A stretch of 64,000 nt of DNA, taken from Proales similis. Lineage: Eukaryota; Rotifera; Eurotatoria; Ploima; Proalidae. The position numbers and the translations under genes are program-made. Below, piece after piece: positions 11,816 through 22,298 of this stretch; within the stretch, counting starts at the first letter, position 1, and each line of letters starts with the position of its first letter. Location of the stretch: positions 64,501 through 128,500 of the forward strand of contig JAGVRJ010000010.1 in the NCBI GenBank assembly GCA_019059635.1, in the 5' to 3' direction. Below the pieces are notes generated by a model. The model saw only the letters and a list, made by a program, of their open reading frames with translations. It did no database searches and was not told the origin of the DNA.

Positions 11816-14011
11816 ATGGACAATCAGACTTTTTTAAACGGTCCTCAACCATATCGACACTATGTCGATCAGTATCAAGCCCAGCTCTCTTTTCAGCAAT
11901 TATCCGCCATTCGAGACAGCCAAACCTATCAAGCCAGTCGTGGCAACATGAATTACTGGAACATGGGCGACAACCGCTCTAGAACTCCTCCAGTAGGCAA
12001 TGCTCCCCTTCCACGTTACGAACGACCGAATCGTCTGCCGCTCGCTGACACCAACTTAAGTACTCGGGCACCTGGTCCAAATCCAAGAAGCAGCCATCTA
12101 CCACCACCGCCGCCACCCCCACCGCCTCCTAGCATTCCTCCTCAAATCGCAAGACTCACCAGTCTCAAGTATTCTGCGAGAAGAACACATCAAGCTTCTC
12201 CATTGAGTTATTACCCGCCACCCCCTCCTCCACCGCCTCCGCCAACATCATCTTCAGTAATGCGGCCATCAGTTCGAAATGATTTACGACCGTTTGCAAT
12301 CAACAACAGCATGAACCAGGGCGACTATGAGCCACCTCTAAACAGTTCCACATATAGCTCGCACAGTAATCAGAGCTGGATGAATAACACCGTAAACTAT
12401 TTCAATTTCAGCTCTACTGGATCGGAGCATGGCCAATTCAAAGAGTTGCTAGTGCCTGATAATCTGCGGACATTATTTGACGGTCAAAAGAGGCGTGAGC
12501 CGCCTCCACCTTATCCAGGAGCTGAACCTCCGGCTTCTAGCTCGAGCACAAGTATCGTCCAGCCGTGCTCACCTCAGGCGTTCAAGTTTTTCATGGAGCA
12601 ACATGCTGAAAATGTGCTCAAGCATCACAAGGCCCGAGAGTATAGACGGGCGCAGCTTGAAACCGAAATGGACAAGGCTGGACTGCCAGATTCGCTCAAA
12701 GTACAAATGAGGCGGCTGTTGGTGCAAAAAGAAAGCAACTACTTGCGACTACGACGAGCTAAGCTCAATCGCGATATGTTTGAGAGCATTCGAGTGATTG
12801 GCATTGGCGCATTCGGGCAGGTGGAGCTCGTTAGGAAACGCGACGATCCTCAGCGTCTGTACGCATTGAAGGTGCTTCATAAAAATGACATATTCACCAG
12901 AAATCAGGCGGCCCATGTGAAAGCTGAACGAGACATATTGGCTGAGGCAGACAACGAATGGGTAGTGAAGCTGTACTACTCGTTCCAGGACGAAGAGAAT
13001 CTCTATTTTGTGATGGATTACGTGCCAGGCGGCGATTTGATGAATCTGCTCATAAAACTGCACGTATTTGACGAAGAGCTCGCCAGATTCTATATTGGCG
13101 AGTTGACGTGCGCCATCGAGAGTGTTCACAACTTGGGCTTTATCCACCGTGACATAAAGCCGGACAACATTCTGATCGACAAAAACGGCCACATAAAGCT
13201 GACTGACTTTGGCCTTTGCACAGGCTTTCACTGGACCCACAACTCGAGCAACTACTTGTTCGACGACATCACAAATGCCAGCAACATTCAGCATTCAACC
13301 GACGGAGTTAACAATGCCAAAGCTGGAGAGTCTCGTCGACTCATGGCTCATTCTCTGGTTGGAACGCCTAACTACATTGCACCTGAGATCTTAAGGCGAC
13401 AAGGCTACACAAAATCATGCGACTGGTGGTCAGTCGGCGTTATTCTGTATGAGATGCTGGTCGGCGAGCCACCATTTCGCGATCCGACCACATTGGGAAC
13501 GCAACGAAAAGTGATTAATTGGCGAGAAACTTTACGCATTCCACCCGAGTGCGAGCTTAGTTTCGAAGCAAGCGATCTTATATTCAGACTTTGTACAGAC
13601 GCCGAACGTAGACTGGACGCTGACGGAATAAAAAGCCATAGGTTCTTTGCCGATTTCGACTTTGGCCCTAACTTAAGGCGATCGCCGGCACCGTATGTGC
13701 CAACAATTCGCCATCCGACTGATACATCCAATTTCGAACCGATCGAACCAAGCGTGCTTGAGAAAAGAAAAGCTCGCATCGAGCAATACAAACAAACGCC
13801 TCGGAATGTCGCGCCTGTGATCAACGAGGCAGGGTGTAGCTCGGCAAACACGAGCATGAACAGCTCATTGTTCAGTAACCCGATGCTTTACGAGTTCACG
13901 TTCCGACGCTTTTTCGATGAGGGACACTCGCTCGAGCAAATGCTTCGACCAAACGAGGATGAGATGAATTCCGTTCAATCGCTTATTAACGACTGTAAAC
14001 TCACGCATTAG
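11816..14011 (+). CDS. wts: LATS/Warts NDR-family kinase (Hippo pathway)
   Basis: Serine/threonine kinase of the Hippo pathway; with its MOB1 cofactor it phosphorylates the co-activator YAP/Yorkie. A single exon encodes 731 aa. The first ~270 residues are Pro- and Asn-rich, with two polyproline runs and a PPPPYPG motif that fits a WW-domain ligand (PPxY). The MOB-binding N-terminal regulatory helix lies at about 255-315 (FKFFMEQHAENVLKHHKARE). The kinase domain starts near 321 (IRVIGIGAFGQVELV). Lys follows in ALKVL, the catalytic loop is HRDIKPDN near 443 and DFG is in LTDFGLC. An insert characteristic of NDR/LATS precedes the activation segment AHSLVGTPNYIAPE near 512. The C-terminal hydrophobic motif YEFTFRRFFD near 691 is diagnostic of LATS rather than NDR. 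I see no UBA domain. The ATG is the first in frame, and the 3' end converges on PPIP5K 174 bp away. Confidence 0.95.
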   Translation: MDNQTFLNGPQPYRHYVDQYQAQLSFQQLSAIRDSQTYQASRGNMNYWNMGDNRSRTPPVGNAPLPRYERPNRLPLADTNLSTRAPGPNPRSSHLPPPPPPPPPPSIPPQIARLTSLKYSARRTHQASPLSYYPPPPPPPPPPTSSSVMRPSVRNDLRPFAINNSMNQGDYEPPLNSSTYSSHSNQSWMNNTVNYFNFSSTGSEHGQFKELLVPDNLRTLFDGQKRREPPPPYPGAEPPASSSSTSIVQPCSPQAFKFFMEQHAENVLKHHKAREYRRAQLETEMDKAGLPDSLKVQMRRLLVQKESNYLRLRRAKLNRDMFESIRVIGIGAFGQVELVRKRDDPQRLYALKVLHKNDIFTRNQAAHVKAERDILAEADNEWVVKLYYSFQDEENLYFVMDYVPGGDLMNLLIKLHVFDEELARFYIGELTCAIESVHNLGFIHRDIKPDNILIDKNGHIKLTDFGLCTGFHWTHNSSNYLFDDITNASNIQHSTDGVNNAKAGESRRLMAHSLVGTPNYIAPEILRRQGYTKSCDWWSVGVILYEMLVGEPPFRDPTTLGTQRKVINWRETLRIPPECELSFEASDLIFRLCTDAERRLDADGIKSHRFFADFDFGPNLRRSPAPYVPTIRHPTDTSNFEPIEPSVLEKRKARIEQYKQTPRNVAPVINEAGCSSANTSMNSSLFSNPMLYEFTFRRFFDEGHSLEQMLRPNEDEMNSVQSLINDCKLTH

Positions 14012-14034
14012 AATCGACTCTATCGGTTTTGATT

Positions 14035-14040
14035 TTTATT
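14035..14040 (-). terminator. Poly(A) signal for PPIP5K
   Basis: TTTATT on the plus strand, i.e. AATAAA on the minus strand, about 145 nt past the PPIP5K stop. It sits just 24 nt beyond the LATS stop, so the two convergent transcripts probably overlap at their 3' ends. Confidence 0.5.
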
Positions 14041-14185
14041 CGCTTTAAATCAATAATAATTTAACGTAAAGTTTTTATAAAAAAATTTCACCATGTTCAT
14101 GCTGAAATTCGGGTAGAGCGGGTTTAAACGGAAGAGCGGATTGGATTTAAAATTGCCTAGATCGAAGGGAAGCAGAGGCAGAGGT

Positions 14186-17100
14186 CTACTGAGGATCAAT
14201 CTTAAGAGTGAGACCCACATCTTCGGCCAGTGCCTCTTCTTGTATAAGCTCAAGCGGCAGGAGGCTATCTGCTCGGGCTATTCTCTGCTCGAGTGTTTCT
14301 TTTTCGTCGATCATGCGCGTTAGGAATTGATTAAGAACTTTGAAGCACAAATTGTTGTGTAGAACTTCGAGTGGCCGCATGTTTTTGACTTTTGTGAATT
14401 CCCTACAAATGGCTGGACCGAAACGTTGTTTATAGCCTGAAACAGTTGGACATCTTTTGGACTCACCAGGCAATGACTTTCGAAAGCGTCGCGCGGGCAC
14501 GTTTAAATCTGGCGAGCTGTTGTTGTTGCTATTCTCGCGAAATATCCTCTCTGCTGTCCGATACTGAGTATGTGAAGCCGATCCATGGAAAGTGTTGTAA
14601 TAGCCAGCATCGGATGATTTCGAGTTGCTCTCATGAATACTTGACAAAGTGGCTTTATGACGCAGCTCATCCACAAAACTTCTCGGCTTCACCTGGCTGT
14701 GATCGATGCCAGCCATATCTCTAACCAACGGATTCGATCGACTCAAATTGCCCTCTCCCTCGTAGGGGGCTAAGTGGTTCGGCGAATAAGATACATCCGT
14801 ATCGCTTTGATCGAAATTGCTTTTTGCTGCATTTGCTGGTGCTTTCGGGCTTGAGAATTTCGCCTCGTTCAACTGTGATCTTAAATGTCCTTGAGGTGGA
14901 TCAAAGTCAGAGTAAGAGCCGGGGCTGAAGTGCAACTCAACGTGAAAGCGTTTCTCCGAGTCGGCGTCAACGCTCGGATCTTCGTACAGCATTATCACTA
15001 TCTGAGTCAAGTAGTTCAGTTCAGGCACGTTGTTCAAGTAATCCAAGGCAAGCTTCCACTGATGATCGCCTTCTTCGCCAAAGAGTCCGCCGTATCGAAG
15101 GACGGTTAGGAGCGAGTATATGTGACTTTCACTCGTGAAATAGAGTCGAGTACGCACGTGACGTTCGGGCGACTGAATCCCTTTTGAGTAGCGCGGATCG
15201 AGTTTATTTATTGAATCTTTGCAGTCCCAGATGCCGGTCAAGTTGCTTTTCAAATCTGTTCGAATCTTTCTGAGCAGGGGCGTGACAATGCCCTGAGCGA
15301 TTTTCAGCTTTTCCTCTTGGGTTATGCCGTACTCTTGCGGGATGACCACGTGAGCCAGAGCTCGACTGCACTCGTACAATTTTATGGCGTTGGGAAAATC
15401 GAGTATGGGCCCGTTGTGCATTAGGTCGTATTTTATCGAGTCGTAGATGTCCGGTATTTTGCTTATCTCAAACTTGTCTTTTTTCTTATTGTAAAAGTCT
15501 TTCTCCAATTTCGACCATCGGCGAAGCAGAAGCTCCCAAGACTCGTCATGATAGAGCTTTAGGTCGTAGAATTTACCCTTGGCGATCTTATTTCTGATGA
15601 GAGTCACGAGCTCTTTGAGATATTTATGCACTTGACGACACATTTCGACCGGGTTCTTGATGAACTCCAAAGCAGATTGAATCGCTTGCGTGTTCATCGG
15701 GTCAATCTTCTCCAAGTCAGGGTCGGCCAGCTCACGATCTTGGGTCAGATATTCCTTCAGATGATGCTTGACTTCATTTTGACTCTGAACGGAGGCTTCG
15801 TCATTGTCTAAAAGACCGTTCGTGTTTGCGCTTTTGACCATTTGCACGAGAATAGGGGCTAGCTCTCCGTCTAGAGCGAGGAGTCCTTTTGCAAATGCAG
15901 CAGCTGTCATTTGAACGCGTCCTTCGTCAGATGCGTATATTTTCAGGTCATGGCGATATGTGCTGTGTAGACGCAGGAAGCCGGTGTCAAGTCTTGTACT
16001 CTCGTCGCCTGGATAGAGTCGACGGAACGCGGTGCCGAGATCCTCAGCCTGGTTCTTGCCACTTTGAGTCAGCTCTCCTCCCCATTTGAGAATAAGAAGA
16101 AGCGATGGCTGAGCATCTACTTCGTTCAGGTCATTCTCTTCGCTGCTCGAACGCTTCGGTTTACCTTTGGGCTGATACTTGAATTGAACTTTGCGATTAA
16201 TGCCGGAAAAATGTCCGTACATTTCGAGAACACATTTTAACTGAACCAGTTTGGTCTTGGTCTCTTTTGTGGGAAGAATTTCAATTTTCTCCTGCGAGCA
16301 TTGCTTAAGCAACTGACGAGCAATATCAAGCACCTCTTGAAGCTCTTTAGGGCGTTTGAGTTTGAGTTGGCCATCTTTCATTCCTCCGTATTTTTCGAAC
16401 AGCTCGAAGAAGAGTGGACTCCTCACTTCCATTTTCATTTTCTGCTTGGGCGTGCGGTCACCGTGCCTCATGACTGCAATCACACAACGCAGCTCCATCA
16501 TGGTGCCATAGGTGGTTGGCACTATCGGCCGATCTTCAGCCTGGTACAAAATGGGGCAATAAGGAATGTGGCGCTGTGGTGCGATCTCGCGCAAGATCAT
16601 GTGGGCCATTATCGATGAGCAATCGTCATAATATTTGGTTGAGTTTTTCACAAAACTAAATCCATTCACATCACAGACTAGGGATTTGTTGTGAGCGCGA
16701 AGCAGATCGAAGCCACAGACAGACTGTTTGAAAGCGAGAACAATCTTCTTTGCAATCAGCTTCTCCTCGGCTCGAAGCATAACTGGGTAGCGAACCTCTT
16801 TGCCATTCTCGTCCCTCTCAACAACGCCGTCAAGAGCGGGCGACTTGCGCGCCTCGGCATGCGCGTACTCTGGTCCGACAGTGTAGACTTTGACATCGGT
16901 TCCATCGGTGGGCATAAACTCTTCGTAAATGTAAGAGCCCTTGCGTCGAATTTTATTCTCCTGCGAGTACATGCTGCTTCTGAAGCCGATCTTGCGGAAA
17001 AGTCGTTGACTCCCGCCACCTACTGACGACGGAAAGTAAATATAAATATTGTGATCATCGGCATTGACCGGCTTTTCGACAAACGGCTTTGTAAACACCT

Positions 17101-18017
17101 CGCCGTTTATTTCAATTTGATCCTCTTGCTCTGTAACCTCGGTCTCATTTTCATGTTTTATAGCATATCGAGGCTGCTCTATACCAGCCTCGGCTAGAAT
17201 CTCGTACACTCGCGTACGGTCCATGAGATCCCATTGCTTTTCGAGGTCATTGATTAGAAGGGGTCGGTACTTTTCGGCATACTCTTGCGCTTTTTTCAGT
17301 GGAAATCCTTTTGAGAAGAAAGATATCAGACAGTCACAAGGAGGCCATTCGTCGATCGGAGAGTCGAGAATCATTTGCTCGGGAAAAACGACGACATCAA
17401 AATACGGGTAATCTCGAAGTCTAGTGAGGATCTGCTCCATTGGCTTTGAGTTGACTTTCTTGGCCATGGCGCAAACGCCGATAACAATCTTCTCATCGAT
17501 CACATCCTGGGCGTCTTGCCAAGCTTCAGAATCAGCCGAATCTTCGAACTTTAGAGAAGAGAATCAATTACCAAAGAACTCACTCGCATGCAGAGGGTTA
17601 AGTGGCAGTGAAGTTAAAAGAAGAAGGACACGTAAAGCAAAGCGTGAGAGGTAACAGCAAATTAGAGATACTGCTCACTAAGATTCAAACCAATCGAAAC
17701 GGAATTAGGATTGATTACCTTGTTTGAGTCTTTGAACCTATTACGAATGGACGATAAGAGGGAATTTATCATGTTTAATCTAGAGATTAGCCACACAGCA
17801 ACAGATCAGTGGGATTTGACAACTCGTTAAAAAGTTTCCTTCTTTTTTTCGTTTGGTAGAAATGCAAGACAGACTTTGGAAACAGCGCAGAGATCGAAAA
17901 GTAAACAGAGCAACGAGCACCTACATGGTAGAAAACTGAGACTTGTTTAGCCTCCGAATAGAAATTTTCAATTTCGGACGATCGAGAGTTTTGCTCGCTT
18001 GTTAAATCCAGATCCAT
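14186..18017 (-). CDS. PPIP5K: Diphosphoinositol pentakisphosphate kinase (PPIP5K/VIP)
   Basis: Bifunctional enzyme making the inositol pyrophosphates 1-InsP7 and InsP8 and, through its second domain, removing the same phosphate. Exons: 18017-17925 (31 codons, acidic N-terminus starting MDLDLTSEQ) and 17548-14186, giving 1,151 aa. The join is phase 0 with the acceptor TCTCTAAAG. The N-terminal ATP-grasp kinase runs to about residue 360: [43 protein letters not shown], then [20 protein letters not shown] and VCGFDLLR. The histidine acid phosphatase-like domain starts with [12 protein letters not shown] and retains SESHIYSLL near its end. Length is a little under the human paralogues. Nearly the whole gene is one exon of 3.4 kb. 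Its start lies 47 bp from a divergent ATG on the plus strand. Confidence 0.95.
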
Positions 18018-18064
18018 CGACTCTGTTTTCCAACTCGATTTAAACCAAAACTAAATAACCCAAT

Positions 18065-18225
18065 ATGGAAGATTTTCGGCCTCAGATTGCGTCAATAAAC
18101 GGCGAGTCGCTGCTTGTTTTGCCGCTCAAGAGAATAATTTCAAATTATGTCTTACATAAACAATATGAGGATGGACCAGTCTTTATTCTCAACTATGGTG
18201 CAATCTTCTACATAGATTTAGTGAC
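18065..18225 (+). CDS. Uncertain short open frame, possibly an exon
   Basis: An ATG 47 bp from the PPIP5K start opens a frame beginning MEDFRPQIASINGESLLVLP and continuing to 18391. The first 53 codons look protein-like (LKRIISNYVLHKQYED), and a weak donor GTGACC follows at 18226. The later part overlaps the PPTC7 N-terminus in another frame, so the whole frame cannot be coding together with PPTC7. It may be the first exon of an unseen small gene, a leader of PPTC7, or chance. I recognise no family. Confidence 0.2.
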
Positions 18226-18308
18226 CCCTTCTCCGAGCACTACTTACATTCGTGTTTGTTTAAATAATTCTAAATATTTGAAATATTGTTTGACTGTCGC
18301 TAACTCAA

Positions 18309-19490
18309 TTGGCGAGGTTTGGCTCCATGACTCTCTGCGCAATGAGACTAACAAGCAAAGCTCGGCTCTTTGCAAATGCTCACCTTGTCGGTAAATCGAG
18401 GCAAAGGGAGCATTGCAGGTTTTTGAGTTTTTCGCTTTGCAACCGGGCCGAGAGCAGCGACCGTTTGACTCGACTTTCACTTCTAACAGTAGTCTCGGCA
18501 TTTCCGAAAACGAATTTCATGAAAGAAAAAATTCGACTTCAAGACGAGACTCAGAAAGTTTGCGGCGATGATTCCTGGTTCATTGGACACAGCAGACGAA
18601 TAGATGCGATCGGCCTAGCCGATGGCGTTGGCGGTTGGCGCGAGTTTGGAGTAGACCCATCGAGGTTTAGTCACCGATTGATGGAAAATTGCAAGCAGGT
18701 TGTAGAAGCACGAGATGATCTCATCCAGAATTCGCCCATGGAGAGGCTTCCGATAGAAATCATGAACGTGAGCCACCAGGCCATTCTCAAAGAAGGCAAT
18801 AAGGCCCTTATTGGTAGCAGTACCGTGTGTATTTTGGTATTGGATCGTGATACTGGCCGGCTGCATAGCGCCAACCTTGGCGACAGTGGATTTGCAATAA
18901 TTCGCGACAAAAAGATTTTATTCAAATCGACTGAGATGTGCCATTATTTCAACGCGCCTCTTCAGCTTTCCATGTTTCCAGTCTCATCTGAAGCCGACTC
19001 ACAGATTCGAGACCTGCCCAATTCAAGTGAAATTCATTCGTTCAATCTAAAAGAAGGCGATCTCATGGTTCTAGCCAGTGATGGTCTTTGGGACAACCTG
19101 GATGTAGAGACCATGCTGTCAATTATTAACCAGCTCGAGGTCAGTCTTCTTCCCACAGTTAACTCTCCTTTCGTTATTAGACTAAGAAACAATTTTCTTT
19201 CGGTTTTAAAGGAATGGTCTCCTGCGAGTATGAAACGAATTGCAGACCAAATAGTCAAACGCACAGTAGAACTGGCTAGAGATATGAACTACTTTTCGCC
19301 GTTTTCTTCGGCTGCCAAAAGAGCGGGCATCAACTACACCGGTAAGCAAGAAAGCAATCATCTTCCTTTTCATTTTAATTTTCACACATTTGCCCAGAGA
19401 AAATAAAATAAAAAAAACTTTTTAAATTAAGGTGGCAAACCCGACGACATAACTCTGCTGTTTTCGCGAGCGATCGACTCCGATCGTTAG
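18309..19490 (+). CDS. PPTC7: PPTC7-like mitochondrial PP2C phosphatase
   Basis: Mn/Mg-dependent PP2C-family phosphatase of the PPTC7 type, which acts at mitochondria on coenzyme Q biosynthesis and mitophagy receptors. Exons 18309-19139, 19212-19341 and 19432-19490 are in phase (339 aa). The N-terminus is rich in Arg, Ser and Ala without acidic residues, as expected for a matrix targeting sequence. Family signatures are GLADGVGGWREFGVDPSRFS, the metal-site Asp in SANLGDSGFAII, HYFNAPLQLSMFP, VLASDGLWDN and the closing GGKPDDITLL. The exact start (ATG 18309, or in-frame ATGs shortly after) is not settled by the sequence. The gene is divergent from PPIP5K. Confidence 0.92.
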
Positions 19491-20441
19491 ACGCCAAGTC
19501 GATTCCCATTTGGTTCACAAGTCACAAAACTTTGACGAATTTTGTCGAATTAAATTAAAGAATCAAGAACTGAATAATTGCGCAAATAAATGCATACGAA
19601 ATGAAACAACTAGCGTTTAAATTCTCTGGAGTGAAGCGAAAGAGTAAACGAGTCGCTTGACGCCCGACTGAGTTGAGAGTTAAGAAAGACCTGGAATTGT
19701 TAATAATGTTCTGAGGTATAAACAAAGCTTCATGCAACCAGCATTCGCTGATTCGTTAAACTTCGATTTCGTCATCTGAGAGTGGCGTGCCCTTCCTCAT
19801 GCTTGCGGAATGTGTTTAATCTTCATAATTTATTTGCAGGCCCGTTGATTTTCATCGTCTGAGCGACCTACAATGCTTATTAAGCGGGTGGCTGGCTGCT
19901 TGGTTCATTTGCAGTCTTCAATCTGGATTTTTTGTTCGCCATAAGCTTTGAGCTTCTTATTATGTATTTGCCTGGCTGAGCCTAAAATCAGGCTGCCAAA
20001 ATTGAAGGGTCGCAGTTTGTCCATGTGACATGGCAAGGTCGAGATAGTCGGCTGGGACCTGGATCGAACTGAGATTAGTCGCAACCAATAACCGATCGAA
20101 CTGAGACTATGTTCGCCAGCTCGGTCTAGCGATAGGTAGCGTCAGCAATGATCCGCCTCGCCAAAATGGCTGCGAGAACGGCCATATGGCTCGTATCGGC
20201 CACGCGCTTCGAAACTTCTATAAAAGTGTTGAATTGACTTCTATCCGTATTCAATCTGTTTGATTTAGTCGGAAAGCCAACAAAAAACAACATCCTGCAT
20301 AACGGTGACAAGATCGCAGCTCGATCTTGGGCTCATTCTGCCTGCATTTGTGCATGCGTCCAATTCTGGGCTTAACTCGGTTTAACGTGGCGCTTCGCTC
20401 TTTTAGAGTTTGATCTGCTCCGTGGACCTAGAATTATCAAG
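19491..20441. other. Intergenic, PPTC7 to AMD1
   Basis: About 950 bp with no protein-like frame. It probably holds the PPTC7 3' UTR and the AMD1 promoter and leader. I looked for a short inhibitory upstream frame like the mammalian AMD1 one and did not find a clear match. Confidence 0.4.
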
Positions 20442-21647
20442 ATGGACTTTTTTGAGGGTACCGAGAAGTTGCTCGAGATTTGGTTCTCACGTTCTGGAAG
20501 CACAAGTGGAGTGAACAACGACTTGCGATTGATTCCTCGAGAACGTCTCGACTACATTCTCGACTTGGTCAACTGCAAGATCTTGAGCAGCGTCAAGAAC
20601 CGCGACATCGACTCTTACGTGCTGAGCGAGAGCAGCTTGTTCGTGAGCAAACAAAGGCTCATGATCAAAACCTGCGGAACTACCACACTCCTCTATTCAA
20701 TCAGACCTTTTATTGAGGCCGCGTTTCAATACTGCGGCTTCGATACCATTGAGGTAGGTCTCATTTTGGCAGCAAGCATTCAGCGTTTCTAAATTGCCAC
20801 TTTGAAAAGGATGTGTTTTACTCGCGAAAGCGCTTCATGAGACCAGAGCTGCAAAAGTTCCCGCACACTTCGTTCGACGATGAAATAGAATTTCTGCAGA
20901 ACATGTTCAACGGAGGTGCCGCCTATGCACTCGGCCAGATAAACGGCGACTGCTGGTAACTAATTGACTCTGGGCAGCAGATTGTCCAAGACCTCAACGC
21001 CCCTGATTTAGGTACCTGTACACCTTGAATAAGGCTGTGTCTATCGTTGAGCCAGATCAAACCCTAGAAATAATTATGACCCAATTGGATCCGGAGATCA
21101 TGAGCATTTTCACTCAAGAAGTGTCCAGCTCGTCAGAGGACGCCACAAAACGCTCCAAGATTGACACAATCTTTCCGAACGCCATTTTGGACGCCTATCT
21201 GTTTGAGCCATGCGGCTATTCAGTGAATGCGATCATGCCCAAGGTAACTAGACCAGCCTGATATTTATTCTGGAACTGGGCGTTTCTAAATCGGGCGATC
21301 AAGGGCCATTATTTCACAATTCACATTACACCCGAGCCACAGTGCTCTTATGTTAGCTTCGAGACCAACGCTCCGACTGAGGACTACTCTGAGCTCATTC
21401 AAAAAGTGTTAAAGATCTTTAGGCCCGGCCAATTTACACTAACCTTTTTCGCCAACGAGGTAAGCCACTGGTCGATGAGACTCAATTCAATTCAGATTAT
21501 TTGATTGCGCTATTGCAGGGCTCAGTCGGACGAGATTTCACCAGAAAACAATACAGCTTCGCCGACTTTACATATGACACATTTCAAGAGACCAAAGTTA
21601 AAAACTACAATGTGACCTATGCTCACTACACCAAGAAACTGATATGA
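20442..21647 (+). CDS. AMD1: S-adenosylmethionine decarboxylase
   Basis: Pyruvoyl-dependent enzyme that decarboxylates S-adenosylmethionine to supply aminopropyl groups for spermidine and spermine synthesis. Exons 20442-20753, 20810-20955, 21012-21243, 21304-21459 and 21519-21647 join in phase to 324 aa, close to the human 334. The proenzyme self-cleavage site is present in YVLSESSLFVSKQ (cleavage between Glu and Ser, the Ser becoming pyruvate). Further family signatures are LIKTCGTTTLL-like IKTCGTTTLLYS, YSRKRFMRPELQ, NGDCWYLYTLN and GHYFTIHITPEPQCSYVSFE. The stop is TGA. The reading frame then stays open for another 85 codons to 21905, with a strong hairpin directly after the stop (see the separate entries). 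Polyamine enzymes are often controlled at translation, which makes that extension more interesting. Confidence 0.96.
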
Positions 21648-21905
21648 GGAATCGTTCTACCATGCGTTAAGCGCATGGTAGAGGAAGCGAGCTGCACATT
21701 TGACTTTTCACTAGCAGCTAATCTAAAGAGACATTTAGAAAACTTTGTGTCCCAGCAAAAGCAAGTTAAATTGAAGTTCTCACGATTAGATAAACATTTG
21801 TGTGCATGCAAGAATAAAAAAGTGTCGAGGGTGGCCAGATCGCGCCGCACGGCCAAGCGTCTTAGATATTATCTCAATTTCAACAGCAAGCAAAAACCCC
21901 GATAG
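21648..21905 (+). other. In-frame stop-free extension of AMD1 (candidate readthrough tail)
   Basis: After the AMD1 TGA (21645-21647) the same frame has 85 sense codons before TAG at 21903-21905. The predicted tail starts GIVLPCVKRMVEEASC. It has a helical Lys/Gln-rich middle (LKRHLENFVSQQKQVKLKF), a Cys pair and a strongly basic end (ARSRRTAKRLRYYLN). It resembles nothing I know. It could be translated by readthrough, by an alternative splice that skips the TGA, from an internal ATG at 21675, or not at all. Confidence 0.4.
21657..21681 (+). promoter_or_regulatory. Perfect hairpin 9 nt after the AMD1 stop
   Basis: CTACCATGCG and its exact reverse complement CGCATGGTAG flank a 5-nt loop TTAAG. 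A further T-A pair extends the stem to 11 bp. It starts 9 nt after the TGA, the usual spacing of stimulatory stems in viral and insect readthrough. Its role here is inferred. Confidence 0.6.
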
Positions 21906-22057
21906 CATTTTCAAATCCAAACCTTCACTTCACTCCATCCCCGTAACAGTCTAAAGAACCAAAAACTCGCTCGTTTACCGTTTCTTGCTCCAATTATTTG
22001 ATTTCAATTTGATTTCGACTGCTTTGATCCATACACGATCAGCTTTTTTTTGTAGTG

Positions 22058-22063
22058 AATAAA
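22058..22063 (+). terminator. Poly(A) signal for AMD1
   Basis: AATAAA 410 nt after the AMD1 stop, so the candidate extension is inside the mature mRNA. Confidence 0.55.
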
Positions 22064-22265
22064 CGTTTCAAAATGCATTTGAAGTCATCATTTGAAAACG
22101 CTTTCGAACATGAGTTTATGATCAACAAAAAGAGAAGAGTGTTTTTTTGATACGATTGCGCCGATTGAGAAAATAAATTTGAACAAACGGTCACGTTTTA
22201 ACGACGGTGGCAAGTGTAATCAGATAAATAGCAAGCAGACTGTTGTGTCCGCTTTTTTTCTCACT

Positions 22266-22271
22266 TTTATT
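22266..22271 (-). terminator. Poly(A) signal for the K2P channel
   Basis: AATAAA on the minus strand, 28-33 nt after the K2P stop codon. Confidence 0.5.
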
Positions 22272-22298
22272 ATGAAAGAGAAATGTTCACCAAGTAGC

